A stretch of DNA of 64,000 nucleotides from Deltaproteobacteria bacterium (GTDB lineage Bacteria > Myxococcota_A > UBA9160 > UBA6930): NCBI GenBank assembly GCA_028817435.1, contig JAPPPQ010000023.1, positions 184,836 through 248,835 on the forward strand, written 5' to 3'. This document shows positions 18,021-25,696 of this stretch, piece by piece. Made by a program: the position numbers and the translations under genes. Each line of letters begins with the position of its first letter. Position 1 is the stretch's first letter. The notes below the pieces were generated by a model. The model searched no databases. It worked only from the letters and a program-made list of their open reading frames with translations, and was not told the origin of the DNA.

Positions 18021-18704
18021 TTCCCCGGCCGGGGGCAATTCTTCGACGACACTCGACAGCAGCCGCTGAAACACCATCGCGTTGCACAAAATCAGCGCCG
18101 CTGCCCGCAGCGCGGCGCGGTCTTCGAGGCCCAATGCATCGAGCTCGAGCGTTTTGATGACGCGCTTGCTGGAGCCCGGGCTGACATGGAGAATTGCCGC
18201 CGCATCGAAAATGTGCTCGTCCAAAATCCGGGCGAGCCGGGCCAGCTCGTCTTCCGAACGCTGGCTCTGCGTCCAGCGCGCCCACAGGTGGTCGGCGAGA
18301 ATTCGCACAGAGCCGGTTTCCCACGAAGTCCAGCGCAGCGGCAGTTGCTCGCCGCCGCTTCGGGGCTCGCCAAAGGAGAAGCGCAACTCGTCACAGCGCT
18401 TCAGTTCCGCTTCGATTTTCTCGTCGCGCAGGTTTCTGAAGCGTTTGGGGTAAATGACGGCGGCCACCAGGCCGATGGGCTTGCCATCCACCCGCTGCCC
18501 CATGCGCGAAGTGGCGTCGGCGCGCACGGTCCGCGCGGGCTCAAACTCCGCCTCCATGGCGACGAGGTCATCGTCGCGGGACAACAAGAGGTCGTATTGA
18601 GGCGCGCGCAGGCTCCGCTCGCCATCCGCTTCAAGGCGCTCCCGGCGCAGCAGCCTGGCCAGCGCAATGTTGAGCGTGGTTTCAATGGCGCGGGTGGATT
18701 CCAT
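15726..18704 (-). CDS. N6-adenine DNA methyltransferase, possible restriction-methylase fusion (upstream copy)
   Basis: 992 residues, paralogue of the gene just downstream. Residues 1-228 are diverged (for example MESTRAIETTLN against MRSSRSVETTLN), and residues 229-992 appear identical, including DPACGTGT and NPPF. It has the same putative D38/E51/E53 arrangement near the N-terminus and lacks the short insert that the other copy has around residue 110. ATG 18704 follows a CAGGGGG-containing leader and the promoter-like TAGACTGG. The stop lies 44 bases before the start of the second gene, so both should be on one mRNA. Two such long methylases with only their amino parts different suggest different partner or substrate contacts with the same target sequence; alternatively one copy is being homogenised by gene conversion. 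Confidence 0.8.
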   Translation of the reverse strand: MESTRAIETTLNIALARLLRRERLEADGERSLRAPQYDLLLSRDDDLVAMEAEFEPARTVRADATSRMGQRVDGKPIGLVAAVIYPKRFRNLRDEKIEAELKRCDELRFSFGEPRSGGEQLPLRWTSWETGSVRILADHLWARWTQSQRSEDELARLARILDEHIFDAAAILHVSPGSSKRVIKTLELDALGLEDRAALRAAALILCNAMVFQRLLSSVVEELPPAGEFGQRQAAQQWEKILRTNWRPIFEPARQAVLDMDPKTAQNVLDALRPAADALSQSNIPVRHDLAGRVFHRLLIGGKYLSPNYTTVPAAILLATLALDCLNLDWSDEKAIRALNIVDPACGTGTLLAAAGQDIRRRHIRARLDAADKPSAVLNRTLLEDVLHGYDVVHAVVHLAAATLAMMEVKRKIRRTHLYPMPLKVEGRGKNQTAHLGSLDFLSTSKAQPWPLALFSGEQPARKKAARSVSGDGEKERLAELPPVDLAILNPPFFKSQGIADSRGWKPFFGMMTNPKDAELMRKELQRRLQPLPASMKAGGSAFIQLVEENLRGDGSVLACVLPTAVWTGSSWAGVRRLWAERYAIEWVVVSHDDRNRTKTASTPGRRFISMSESTRIGETLIVARRKPDCQKNSHRTRIVNLAHNPDHPIEAAHLARQLSELQAEDIPGLEDAPGVVCSLRADSEHAPWGQVLSVALPREGDIGGIVGPAIALRATGLLQTAWRIGRGELRLFGMEESFPIPICTLAELAETSPPALAIKGRAAPCEMHNEVNGQAPALWHHRADETTTLTARPNAGISAKVGREDEANALLRFAGHLHIATELRLPSQRAAALWGRRNILGVRSWNTLRLTTGKTNKAGRPILMPRSGQTSLREKALALWLNSTPGILLRIVHGNRSYLGRVGLPVEVLRKLPVLNVRALSAARCKAAGRLWDDVAKRELRPYAQAEEDPLRQEIDRRLLREVLGLPQSAAQGIADLRARLVAEPMTQVRF

Positions 18705-18727
18705 CCGTGGTTTCGCCCCCTGCGGCC

Positions 18728-18733
18728 AGTCTA
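18728..18733 (-). promoter_or_regulatory. -10 element TAGACT before tandem methyltransferase genes
   Basis: Minus-strand TAGACTGGCCGC, 24 bases before ATG 18704; matches the TANNCTGGCCGC pattern of other promoters here. Confidence 0.45.
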
Positions 18734-18948
18734 GCGCGCCCGCCGCGCGGGCGGGCCGTGCCCCATTCTGTTACGGCGCCACGCCGGGGCCAGCTTTTTC
18801 TGCTCCCCCAGGGGGCGGGCGGCGCGAAAATTCGGCGGGCGCGGCGGCGCGGGCTGTGCTGAAATCCCCGCCCCCCCAACCAGGCCCCCCGGCCCGCCGG
18901 CGAATCTACGCACCGGCAAACCGGCGGAGGCCGCGAGAGGAGTGCAAA

Positions 18949-19350
18949 ATGGCCGAGGCATATGTCAGCGTTTGGATCACCACGCTCTACACCGTCCTGC
19001 TCGGAATTCTGATGGTGGCCATGCAAATCCCCCTGGGCCGGCTGCGCTCGCAGACCGGCATCTCCATGTTTCACGGCGACAACCCGGAGCTTGCCGTCGC
19101 CATGCGGCGCTTCGGCAACTTCACCGAGCATGTCCCCTTCCTGCTCATTCTCATGGCGCTGGTAGAGCTGCAGGGTGGCAGCCCCACGCTGTTGCACATT
19201 TGCGGCGTGGTGCTGCTCGGGTCGCGCATCGCCCATCCCATCGGGCTCAAGTTCGATTCGCTGCAATCGCAACTGCGCCTGGTGGGCGCGGCGGGCACGC
19301 TGCTGGTTGCGGTGACGCTGCTCATCGCCGCCGCCTTGTCGCTGCGCTAG
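18949..19350 (+). CDS. MAPEG family membrane protein
   Basis: 133-residue integral membrane protein of the MAPEG group (membrane-associated proteins in eicosanoid and glutathione metabolism). Four spans: about 6-26, 56-72, 75-95 and 110-130. The loop after span 1 contains MQIPLGRLRSQTG, and the region GDNPELAVAMRRFGNFTEHVP carries the conserved N-x-x-E-x-x-P pattern used for glutathione binding; LLGSRIAHPIGL is the second typical block. Bacterial members may conjugate glutathione to hydrophobic electrophiles, but most are uncharacterised. ATG 18949 has AGGAG 6 bases upstream. It stands alone, flanked by the divergent methyltransferase gene and the convergent P450 gene. Confidence 0.9.
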   Translation: MAEAYVSVWITTLYTVLLGILMVAMQIPLGRLRSQTGISMFHGDNPELAVAMRRFGNFTEHVPFLLILMALVELQGGSPTLLHICGVVLLGSRIAHPIGLKFDSLQSQLRLVGAAGTLLVAVTLLIAAALSLR

Positions 19351-19401
19351 CCGCCGCGCCGCGCTGGTGCTGCGGCTCGCGCCGCGCCGTTTGCGCGCGC
19401 C

Positions 19402-20664
19402 TCAGTTGGCGCGGACAATCTCAATGTCCAGCTCTTCCAGCCCGCGCAAAATGTAGCTCGGCTCGTAGCGGAAGCGGAAGCCGGGCGCGAAGCGCATTTC
19501 GGCAATGCTCTCCAGCACCCGGTCCAGCAGCACGCGCAGTTCCAGCCGCGCCAGCGGCGCGCCAATGCAAAAGTGCGCGCCGCGCCCGAAGGCCACATGG
19601 TCCTTCATATTGGCGCGCCCGGGGTCGAAGCGGTCGGGGTTGGGAAACACCGAATCGTCGCGGTTGGCAGAGCCGAACATCACCCACAGCGTCGAGCCCT
19701 TCGGCACCTGCACCCCGGCAAGCTCGCTGTCCCGGGTCGCCAGCCGAAACAGCCCCTGATTGGGCGAGCCCAGGCGAAACACCTCTTCCACGGCCCCCGC
19801 CCGCCGCTCCGGCTCTTCGCGCAGCCGCTGGCATTCGGCGGGGTTCTCCACCAGCAGCCGGAACATCTCGTTGATGGCCTTGGTCGTGGTCTCGTTGCCC
19901 GCCACCATAAGCTGCTGCACAATGCTGATGAGCTCGGGAATGTTGAGCTTGCGCTGCGCGCCATCGGCGTCCTCGAAATTCTGCGCGGCCAGTTCCGAGA
20001 TCACATCGTCCTGCGGCGCGCGGCGGCGGTCTTCAAACTCTCCCGCCCAGTAGCGCTGCATTTCAATCACCGTGCGCGCCGCGCGCAGCCGCGTCTCGTC
20101 GTCAATGCGAACGCCCAGCCCCACAATCGAGGCATCCGACCAGCGCTTCACATGCTGCAGCGCCTCGTCCCGCATGGGCAGCACGCTGCCAATTACGCGA
20201 ATCGGCAGCGGTATCGAAAGCGTGTTCATCACATCCACCGGCCCGCGCTGCGGCCAGCCGTCCAAAATCTCGTCGGTCAGCGCGCGCACCTTCGGCTCAA
20301 AGGCGTTGATGCGCCGGGTGGAAAAAGCGCGGCCGCAGGTCTTGCGGTAGCGCGTCTGCAGCGGCGGATCCTCCGTGAGCATGGTCGAAACCGGCGGCCA
20401 GCCCTGCGCCGCAATCTCCGCCAGCTTTTCGCTGATGTCGCCCTCTGCCTGCGTCTGCTGATTGGAAATGCGCGAAGAGAAAGTGCGCGGATTTGCCAGC
20501 ACCTCATTCACCGCCTGCATGGTGGAGACAAAGAAAATCCCCGTGCGCGGATGCCGAAACACCGGCGCGCGCTTTCGCAACGCCGCATACCACGGAAAGG
20601 GATCCTGCTGCACCTCCGGCGCCATCGGATCGTAATTCTCAAGCTCCATCGCTACCTCCGCCAT
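19402..20664 (-). CDS. cytochrome P450
   Basis: 420-residue soluble bacterial class P450. Visible marks: I-helix AGNETT at 255-260 (oxygen-activating acid/alcohol pair), K-helix ExxR at 294-297 (EVFR), the PNPDRFDPGR meander, and the haem-binding loop FGRGAHFCIGAP with the thiolate ligand Cys366. It needs an external ferredoxin and reductase, not found nearby. Substrate is unknown; the lipid-catabolic context suggests a terpenoid, steroid or fatty acid hydroxylation. Start: ATG 20664 is preceded by GGGAGGG; ATG 20649, with GGAGG 5 bases before it, is equally good and would shorten the protein by five residues. Divergent from the CoA-transferase gene. Confidence 0.95.
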   Translation of the reverse strand: MAEVAMELENYDPMAPEVQQDPFPWYAALRKRAPVFRHPRTGIFFVSTMQAVNEVLANPRTFSSRISNQQTQAEGDISEKLAEIAAQGWPPVSTMLTEDPPLQTRYRKTCGRAFSTRRINAFEPKVRALTDEILDGWPQRGPVDVMNTLSIPLPIRVIGSVLPMRDEALQHVKRWSDASIVGLGVRIDDETRLRAARTVIEMQRYWAGEFEDRRRAPQDDVISELAAQNFEDADGAQRKLNIPELISIVQQLMVAGNETTTKAINEMFRLLVENPAECQRLREEPERRAGAVEEVFRLGSPNQGLFRLATRDSELAGVQVPKGSTLWVMFGSANRDDSVFPNPDRFDPGRANMKDHVAFGRGAHFCIGAPLARLELRVLLDRVLESIAEMRFAPGFRFRYEPSYILRGLEELDIEIVRAN

Positions 20665-20770
20665 TCGCCATCCCTCCCCGCGCCGCCCACCGACGCCCGC
20701 GGCCGCACCGCGCGCCGCGCCCCCCATTGTGCGCCGCCGCCCCCCACCCCGCAAACCCCGCGCGGGGGCT

Positions 20771-20776
20771 TATACT
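20771..20776 (+). promoter_or_regulatory. -10 element TATACT before CoA-transferase gene
   Basis: TATACTGGCCGC, 26 bases before ATG 20803, followed by a strong GAGGAGGAG ribosome-binding site. No recognisable -35. Confidence 0.5.
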
Positions 20777-20802
20777 GGCCGCCCTGCGAGGAGGAGACCG
20801 CC

Positions 20803-23361
20803 ATGCCCCATGCCGAGCGCGGCGGCCCCGAAGGGCCGCTGGGGGACATTCGCGTGCTGGATTTGGCAACGCCCGCGGCGGAGGCGACGGGGCGCGTGCT
20901 GGCCGATCTGGGCGCGGAGGTGATCAAGATCGAGCCGCCGGGGGGCTGCGCGGCGCGCTTCACGCCGCCCTTTGAGGCGGCGCGCGGCCCCGCGCCCGGC
21001 GCACAAAGCGGCGCGCCCGGCGGCGGCGAGGCGGAGCGCTCGCTGTTCTGGCGCGCTTTTGGGCTTGGCAAGCGCAGCGTGGTGCTGGATATCGCAGTGG
21101 AGGCAGACCGCGCGCGGCTGCGCGAGCTGGCGCGCAGCGCGGATGTGTGGATCGAGTCCTTCGCGCCGGGCACGCTGGACGCCATCGGCCTGGGAGACGC
21201 CGGCCTGCGCGCGCTGAACCCCGCGCTCATTTACACCCAGGTAACGCCCTTTGGCCAGACGGGGCCGGAGGCGGGAAGCCCGGCCACCGACCTCACATTG
21301 GCGGCCGCGGGCGGGCTGATGAACTTCCAGGGCGATGCCGACCGCCCGCCGCTGCCGGTGGGCGCGCCGGAAAGCAGTATGCACGGCGCGGTGCAGGCCG
21401 CGGCGGATACCATCCTGGCCCTTTACGGGCGCGGGCAAACGGGCCGCGGCCAGCGCCTGGATTGCGCCATGCAGGCCGCGGTGGTGTGGACGCTGCTGTT
21501 TCAGACCGGCTTCCCCTCGCTGCTGGGCAGCGATATGCCGGGCTTCGGCGCAGACCGCGCGAACGGCCCGGCGCAGTTGCTGCCGGGCCTTGACCTTCCG
21601 CAACACGCCGCGTGCAAAGATGGCCATGTGGTGATGACCCTGCTGCTCGGCGAAGTGGGGCAGCGCAGTTTGCGCGGCATGATGCAATGGGCCGCGGATG
21701 CGGGCGCGCTGGATTCCGATTTGGCCGAGCTGGACTGGGGAGATTTTCTCGGCGCAGTGGGCGCGGGCAAAATTACGCCCGCCGATGTGGTGCGCGGCCT
21801 CAAGCAATTCACGGACTTTCTGGCGACCCAAACCAAGGCCGAAATCCAGCGCCGCGCATTGGAGGGCAAATGGCTCATTGGCCCCGCATGGAATGCGGCA
21901 GATTTGCTGGCCGACCCGCAGCTTCGCGCGCGCGATTACTGGGTTGAGGTAGCGGGCGCGCCGCACCCCGGCCCTTTCGCGCGGCTTTCGCGCACGCCTA
22001 TCTGCTACCGCGCACCCGCGCCGCGCCTTGGCGAACACCAATCGCTGCTCGACGAGCAGCGCCCCGCTCCCCGCGCCGCACCGCAAACGCAACGCGCCGC
22101 ATCGCCCCCGGCGCAACGCACTGCATCGCCCCCGGTGCACAGCGCAAGCGCCGCGCCTGGCGCGCTGCTCGAAGGACTCAAGGTGGCAGATTTCTCCTGG
22201 GTAGCCGCCGGCCCGCTCATTTCCAAAGACCTCGCCAACCTGGGCGCTTGCGTGCTCCATGTGGAATCCGAGAACCACCTCGACCCGCTGCGCCTGGTGC
22301 CGCCTTGGAAAGACGGCGCGCCCAATGTCAACGCCAATCACGCCAGCCCCAACTTCAACCAATCCAAATTGGGGCTGGCGGTAGATCTGCAAACCCCGGG
22401 CGGCCGCGAGATTGCGCTGCGCATGGTGGACTGGGCGGATGTGGTGGTGGAATCCTTCACCCCCGGCAGCGCGGCAAAACTGGGGCTGGATTACCCGGCG
22501 CTGCGCCAGCGGCGGCCCGATTTGATCATGCTCTCCTCTTGTATGCGCGGGCAAACCGGCCCCGAGGCGCATTACACCGGCTTCGGTTTGCAGGGCGCGG
22601 GGCTGGCGGGGTTGGTGGCCATTACCGGCTGGCCGGACCGCCTGCCCTCCGGCCCCTGGGGCGCATACACAGATTTCATTGCGCCGCGCTTTTCGCTGGC
22701 CGCGCTGGGCGCGGCGCTGCACCACCGCGCCCGCACCGGAGAAGGGCAATACATTGATGTCTCGCAAATCGAAGCGGCCATTCATTTCATCGAGCCGCTG
22801 CTGCTGGATTGCGCGCTGAACGGCCGCGTGGCCGGCCGCGCGGGGCACGGCTCCCAGCGCGCCTGTCCCCACGGCGTCTTCGCCGCCCAAGGCGAAGAGC
22901 GTTACATTGCCATTGCCGCAGAAACCCCGGCGCAGTGGCGCGCGCTCTGCCAAACCGTGCCGCAACTTCCCGCGCAAGATTCGCTGAACGCGCTATCCGC
23001 CCGCCTCGCGCGCAAAGCCGAACTCGAAGCGCCGCTGCGAAAATGGTGCGCCGCGCAGGAGCCCTTCGCCGCCGCGCGCCAGTTGCGCCGGGCCGGCGTC
23101 CCCGCCTATCCGGTGCTGCGCGCCACCGATCTCCACGAAGACCCGCAACTGCGCGCGCGCGGCTTCTTCATCCAGCTCAATCACCCCCGCCTCGGCCGCG
23201 CCACCTTCGAGGGCGCCACCACCCACTTCTCCCAAACCCCCGCCCGCCCCCTTCACGCCGGCCCCACCATCGGCCAACACACCTTCGAGACCCTGCGCGA
23301 CTTGCTCGGCTACACCGAGCAGCAAATCACCGATCTCGCCGCCAGCGGCGCACTCACCTGA
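20803..23361 (+). CDS. fused tandem CaiB/BaiF-type (class III) CoA-transferase
   Basis: 852 residues containing two complete family III CoA-transferase domains. The first (about 10-410) starts with IRVLDLATPAAEATGRVLADLGAEVIKIEPPGG; the second (about 450-850) with LKVADFSWVAAGPLISKDLANLGACVLHVES. Both contain the SKLGL- or GLGKRSVVLDI-type strand, the WADVVVESF / SADVWIESFAPG motif and a GQTGPEA loop. They are joined by an Ala/Pro/Gln-rich linker (about 415-445) with near-repeats of RAASPPAQ. These enzymes move CoA between carboxylic acids; here the native interlocked dimer may be made from one chain. Preceded by AGGAGG. Substrate unknown; the gene context suggests activation of a degradable acid. 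Confidence 0.92.
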   Translation: MPHAERGGPEGPLGDIRVLDLATPAAEATGRVLADLGAEVIKIEPPGGCAARFTPPFEAARGPAPGAQSGAPGGGEAERSLFWRAFGLGKRSVVLDIAVEADRARLRELARSADVWIESFAPGTLDAIGLGDAGLRALNPALIYTQVTPFGQTGPEAGSPATDLTLAAAGGLMNFQGDADRPPLPVGAPESSMHGAVQAAADTILALYGRGQTGRGQRLDCAMQAAVVWTLLFQTGFPSLLGSDMPGFGADRANGPAQLLPGLDLPQHAACKDGHVVMTLLLGEVGQRSLRGMMQWAADAGALDSDLAELDWGDFLGAVGAGKITPADVVRGLKQFTDFLATQTKAEIQRRALEGKWLIGPAWNAADLLADPQLRARDYWVEVAGAPHPGPFARLSRTPICYRAPAPRLGEHQSLLDEQRPAPRAAPQTQRAASPPAQRTASPPVHSASAAPGALLEGLKVADFSWVAAGPLISKDLANLGACVLHVESENHLDPLRLVPPWKDGAPNVNANHASPNFNQSKLGLAVDLQTPGGREIALRMVDWADVVVESFTPGSAAKLGLDYPALRQRRPDLIMLSSCMRGQTGPEAHYTGFGLQGAGLAGLVAITGWPDRLPSGPWGAYTDFIAPRFSLAALGAALHHRARTGEGQYIDVSQIEAAIHFIEPLLLDCALNGRVAGRAGHGSQRACPHGVFAAQGEERYIAIAAETPAQWRALCQTVPQLPAQDSLNALSARLARKAELEAPLRKWCAAQEPFAAARQLRRAGVPAYPVLRATDLHEDPQLRARGFFIQLNHPRLGRATFEGATTHFSQTPARPLHAGPTIGQHTFETLRDLLGYTEQQITDLAASGALT

Positions 23362-23376
23362 CGGCCCGGCGGGGGG

Positions 23377-23405
23377 TTGACTCATACGGGCGGCTTGCGT
23401 AGGGT
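23377..23405 (+). promoter_or_regulatory. sigma-70-like promoter of the DUF262 cassette
   Basis: TTGACT at 23377-23382, 17-base spacer, TAGGGT at 23400-23405, placed 30 bases before ATG 23436 and 16 bases after the preceding stop. A full -35/-10 pair of this quality is rare in the window. Confidence 0.6.
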
Positions 23406-23435
23406 GCGGGCGGTTCGCTTCACAAGGTGGCCCAA

Positions 23436-24548
23436 ATGGCAGATGTCGAATCCGCCCAGAGCCAAGCTGAGGAAAACATTGAGGGACTCGACCGCCCCAT
23501 TGGCAGCGGCTGGGGCGAGTATCCTCTGGATTCCGTGTTCGTTCGCCAGGAAACGCGGACTGTTTCGGCAGTTTTGGATCGGGTCAAGAGGAAGCGATGG
23601 ATTCTGGATCCGGATTTCCAGCGCGATTTCGTCTGGACCGCGGACCAGCAATCGAAATTGATCGAAAGCTGCCTGATGCGAATTCCGCTCCCCGTGTTCT
23701 ATGTCGCGGAAGCGGCGGATGGCCGGATTATCGTCGTAGATGGGCTACAGCGAATCACGACCTTCGTCCGATATGTGGAAAACGATTTTCGACTCAAGGG
23801 CCTTGACTCGAAGGAAATTGAAGGGAAATTCTTTCGGGATTTGCCGGTGGGTTATCAAGAGCGGATTCTCGACACACATCTCATCATATATATCCTGGAC
23901 AGCAAAGTGCCGGATTGCGCCCGGCTTGATGTTTTTGAACGCGTCAACGGTGAAACGAAACTGAGCCGCCAGCAAATGCGCAATGCAATTTACAGCGGAT
24001 CCGCAACCAAATGGCTCAGGGATATGGCCCAGAGCCAATTGTTTTTGCAGGCCACCGGAGAATCGCTGAATGCCAAAACCATGCGAGACCGCGAGGCGAT
24101 CAACCGATTTTGCGCATTCATATTGATTGGAAGGGAAGGGTATCGCGGAGACATGGACGCGTTTTTGGCCCTGTCTCTCCAGAAAATGAACAACGAGTGC
24201 GAATCTCTGCGCAAGGTTGGGGACGCGTTCAGCAGGTCGCTGAAATCGAATCTCAATCTCTTTGGAAAGCACGCTTTTCGCAAGTCTCTTGCATTGGATG
24301 ACCCGAGTGCGGTGCGAGGCATTCTGAATATCTCTCTGTTTGATGTCTGCACTGTGATGCTGGCACAAATCCCCGAAGAGTTGAGCTCCGATTCAGAACA
24401 TGGCCAACGGGTAAAAAAGGAATTCATTGAGTTGTTGCAAAACGAGAAATTCGTGGATGCCGTCACTTATTCGACCAATAGCAACAAAGCTGTGAATGCT
24501 CGCCACCAGCTTGCCGAACAAGCTCTCGGGTTGCAGGTGGCGTTGTGA
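23436..24548 (+). CDS. DUF262 (GmrS/ParB-like nuclease fold) protein, putative defence gene A
   Basis: 370 residues. The N-terminal DUF262 domain is clear from PDFQRDFVW (59-67) and VVDGLQRITTF (101-110), the latter a variant (L for Q) of the DGQQRxTT motif linked to nucleotide handling in GmrSD and related systems, then VFERVNGETKLSRQQMRNAI. No C-terminal DUF1524/HNH motif is present, so it is not a full GmrSD fusion. ATG 23436 is chosen over the in-frame GTG 23427 because AGGTGG lies just before the ATG. The stop overlaps the next start by 4 bases (GTGA). Base composition is visibly poorer in GC than the flanking genes, with codons such as ATA and TTG, which suggests transfer. Likely sensor or effector of the cassette. 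Confidence 0.85.
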   Translation: MADVESAQSQAEENIEGLDRPIGSGWGEYPLDSVFVRQETRTVSAVLDRVKRKRWILDPDFQRDFVWTADQQSKLIESCLMRIPLPVFYVAEAADGRIIVVDGLQRITTFVRYVENDFRLKGLDSKEIEGKFFRDLPVGYQERILDTHLIIYILDSKVPDCARLDVFERVNGETKLSRQQMRNAIYSGSATKWLRDMAQSQLFLQATGESLNAKTMRDREAINRFCAFILIGREGYRGDMDAFLALSLQKMNNECESLRKVGDAFSRSLKSNLNLFGKHAFRKSLALDDPSAVRGILNISLFDVCTVMLAQIPEELSSDSEHGQRVKKEFIELLQNEKFVDAVTYSTNSNKAVNARHQLAEQALGLQVAL

Positions 24549-25696
24549 TTTTGCGCTCTCTCGATCTCTCGAACCTGAAGTGCTTTTCCGCATTGCGCGT
24601 CGGCTTGTCACCGCTCACCCTTTTCACGGGTTTCAATGCCGCTGGCAAGTCCACGGCATTGCACTCGTTGATACTTTTGACTCAAGGGCTGCGTTTGGAT
24701 CCTTCTTCTGAGCATCTTCCGCTGAACGGTCCGCTCATTCGCCTTGGCTCTCCGGAGGATGTGTTTCTGGATGATTCGAACAAGGCAAAGATTTCGGTTG
24801 CCGACGCAGAAGAGGAAATTTCATGGCACTTCGATATGCAGAATGCCTTTCAGGTCGAGAGAGTTATGCATCGCACCCCTTCCGGAGAGTCCAGGGAATG
24901 GGACAAAATGCTATGGAAGCCCGATGGGGCGGTGGCTCCCAACAGCTTGATTGACTCAATCCGGGATGTGATTTTTCTGGGCGCGGCACGTGGCGGGACA
25001 CCGGAGGTGTATCCGTCGCCCGACGCTGTGAAGAATGTCGTTAATGCCGATGTCGGCAATGAAGGCCAGTTTGCTCCTTGGTGGTATGCACAAATGGCAG
25101 ACGAAGAGATTGACGAAGCGCGTCTTCATCCGGACGAAACCGTCCCAAGCTTGCGGCAGCAGCTCGACGCCTATTTCGGCGAGTTGTTTCCCCCCAATGC
25201 AGGGGCAGATGCAGGCGAGATTCAACGCACTTCACTGGTTCGCATAGGCTTCTACACCGGAATGCCAAGAGTTGACCGGCGGCCGGCCAACATCGGCTAT
25301 GGCCTCACTTACGCATTCCCTATTCTCGTGGCGTTGCTTCTCGCACGCCGGGAACAGGTTGTCATTATCGAAAGCCCCGAGGCGAATCTTCACCCGCGCG
25401 CCCAGTCGAAAATGGGCGGCATACTGGCGCGCTTTGCCGCGGCCGGGGTGCAGGTGTTGGTGGAGAGCCACAGCGATCATGTGCTGAATGGAATTCGCAT
25501 GGCGGTGAAGAAACAGGTCATTCCCCATTCGGATGTGGCGATTCACTTTTTTGGAGGCGTCGATTCCGAGGGAAATCACGGGGTGATTTCTCCGTCGGTT
25601 GATTCGAAGGGGACGGTTGACAACTGGCCGGAGGGATTTTTCGACCAGGGAGAATCCGATCTCGCTGTTCTGGCTGGCTGGAAGGAAGACACATGA
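24545..25696 (+). CDS. OLD/SMC-like AAA ATPase with DUF3696-type C-terminus, putative defence gene B
   Basis: 383 residues. It opens with LRSLDLSNLKCFSALRVGLSPLTLFTGFNAAGKST; Walker A GFNAAGKST is at 29-37. Walker B VVIIESPEANLHP (about 271-283) and the switch histidine in VESHSDHVLNGIR (about H308) are those of RecF/OLD-like ATPases, and the tail region matches what DUF3696 proteins show after the H-loop. No Toprim nuclease motif follows, so it is an ATPase only. GTG 24545 overlaps the DUF262 stop by 4 bases; its own stop overlaps gene C by 4 bases (ATGA). It probably senses DNA or phage structures and drives the partner proteins; that role is inferred from related anti-phage ATPases. Confidence 0.88.
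   Translation: MILRSLDLSNLKCFSALRVGLSPLTLFTGFNAAGKSTALHSLILLTQGLRLDPSSEHLPLNGPLIRLGSPEDVFLDDSNKAKISVADAEEEISWHFDMQNAFQVERVMHRTPSGESREWDKMLWKPDGAVAPNSLIDSIRDVIFLGAARGGTPEVYPSPDAVKNVVNADVGNEGQFAPWWYAQMADEEIDEARLHPDETVPSLRQQLDAYFGELFPPNAGADAGEIQRTSLVRIGFYTGMPRVDRRPANIGYGLTYAFPILVALLLARREQVVIIESPEANLHPRAQSKMGGILARFAAAGVQVLVESHSDHVLNGIRMAVKKQVIPHSDVAIHFFGGVDSEGNHGVISPSVDSKGTVDNWPEGFFDQGESDLAVLAGWKEDT

Noticed and set aside
11290-18734. Long plus-strand open frames opposite the acyl-CoA dehydrogenase and methyltransferase genes
   Set aside because: Antisense shadows of clear minus-strand genes; composition is His/Gln/Arg-rich and no domain is visible.
19573-20802. N-terminal extension of the CoA-transferase frame over the P450 gene
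   Set aside because: It is open by chance on the opposite strand; ATG 20803 has promoter, AGGAGG and the start of the domain.
23436-24548. Full GmrSD (Type IV restriction) system
   Set aside because: Only the DUF262 part is present; the DUF1524 HNH domain is missing from the gene and its neighbours.
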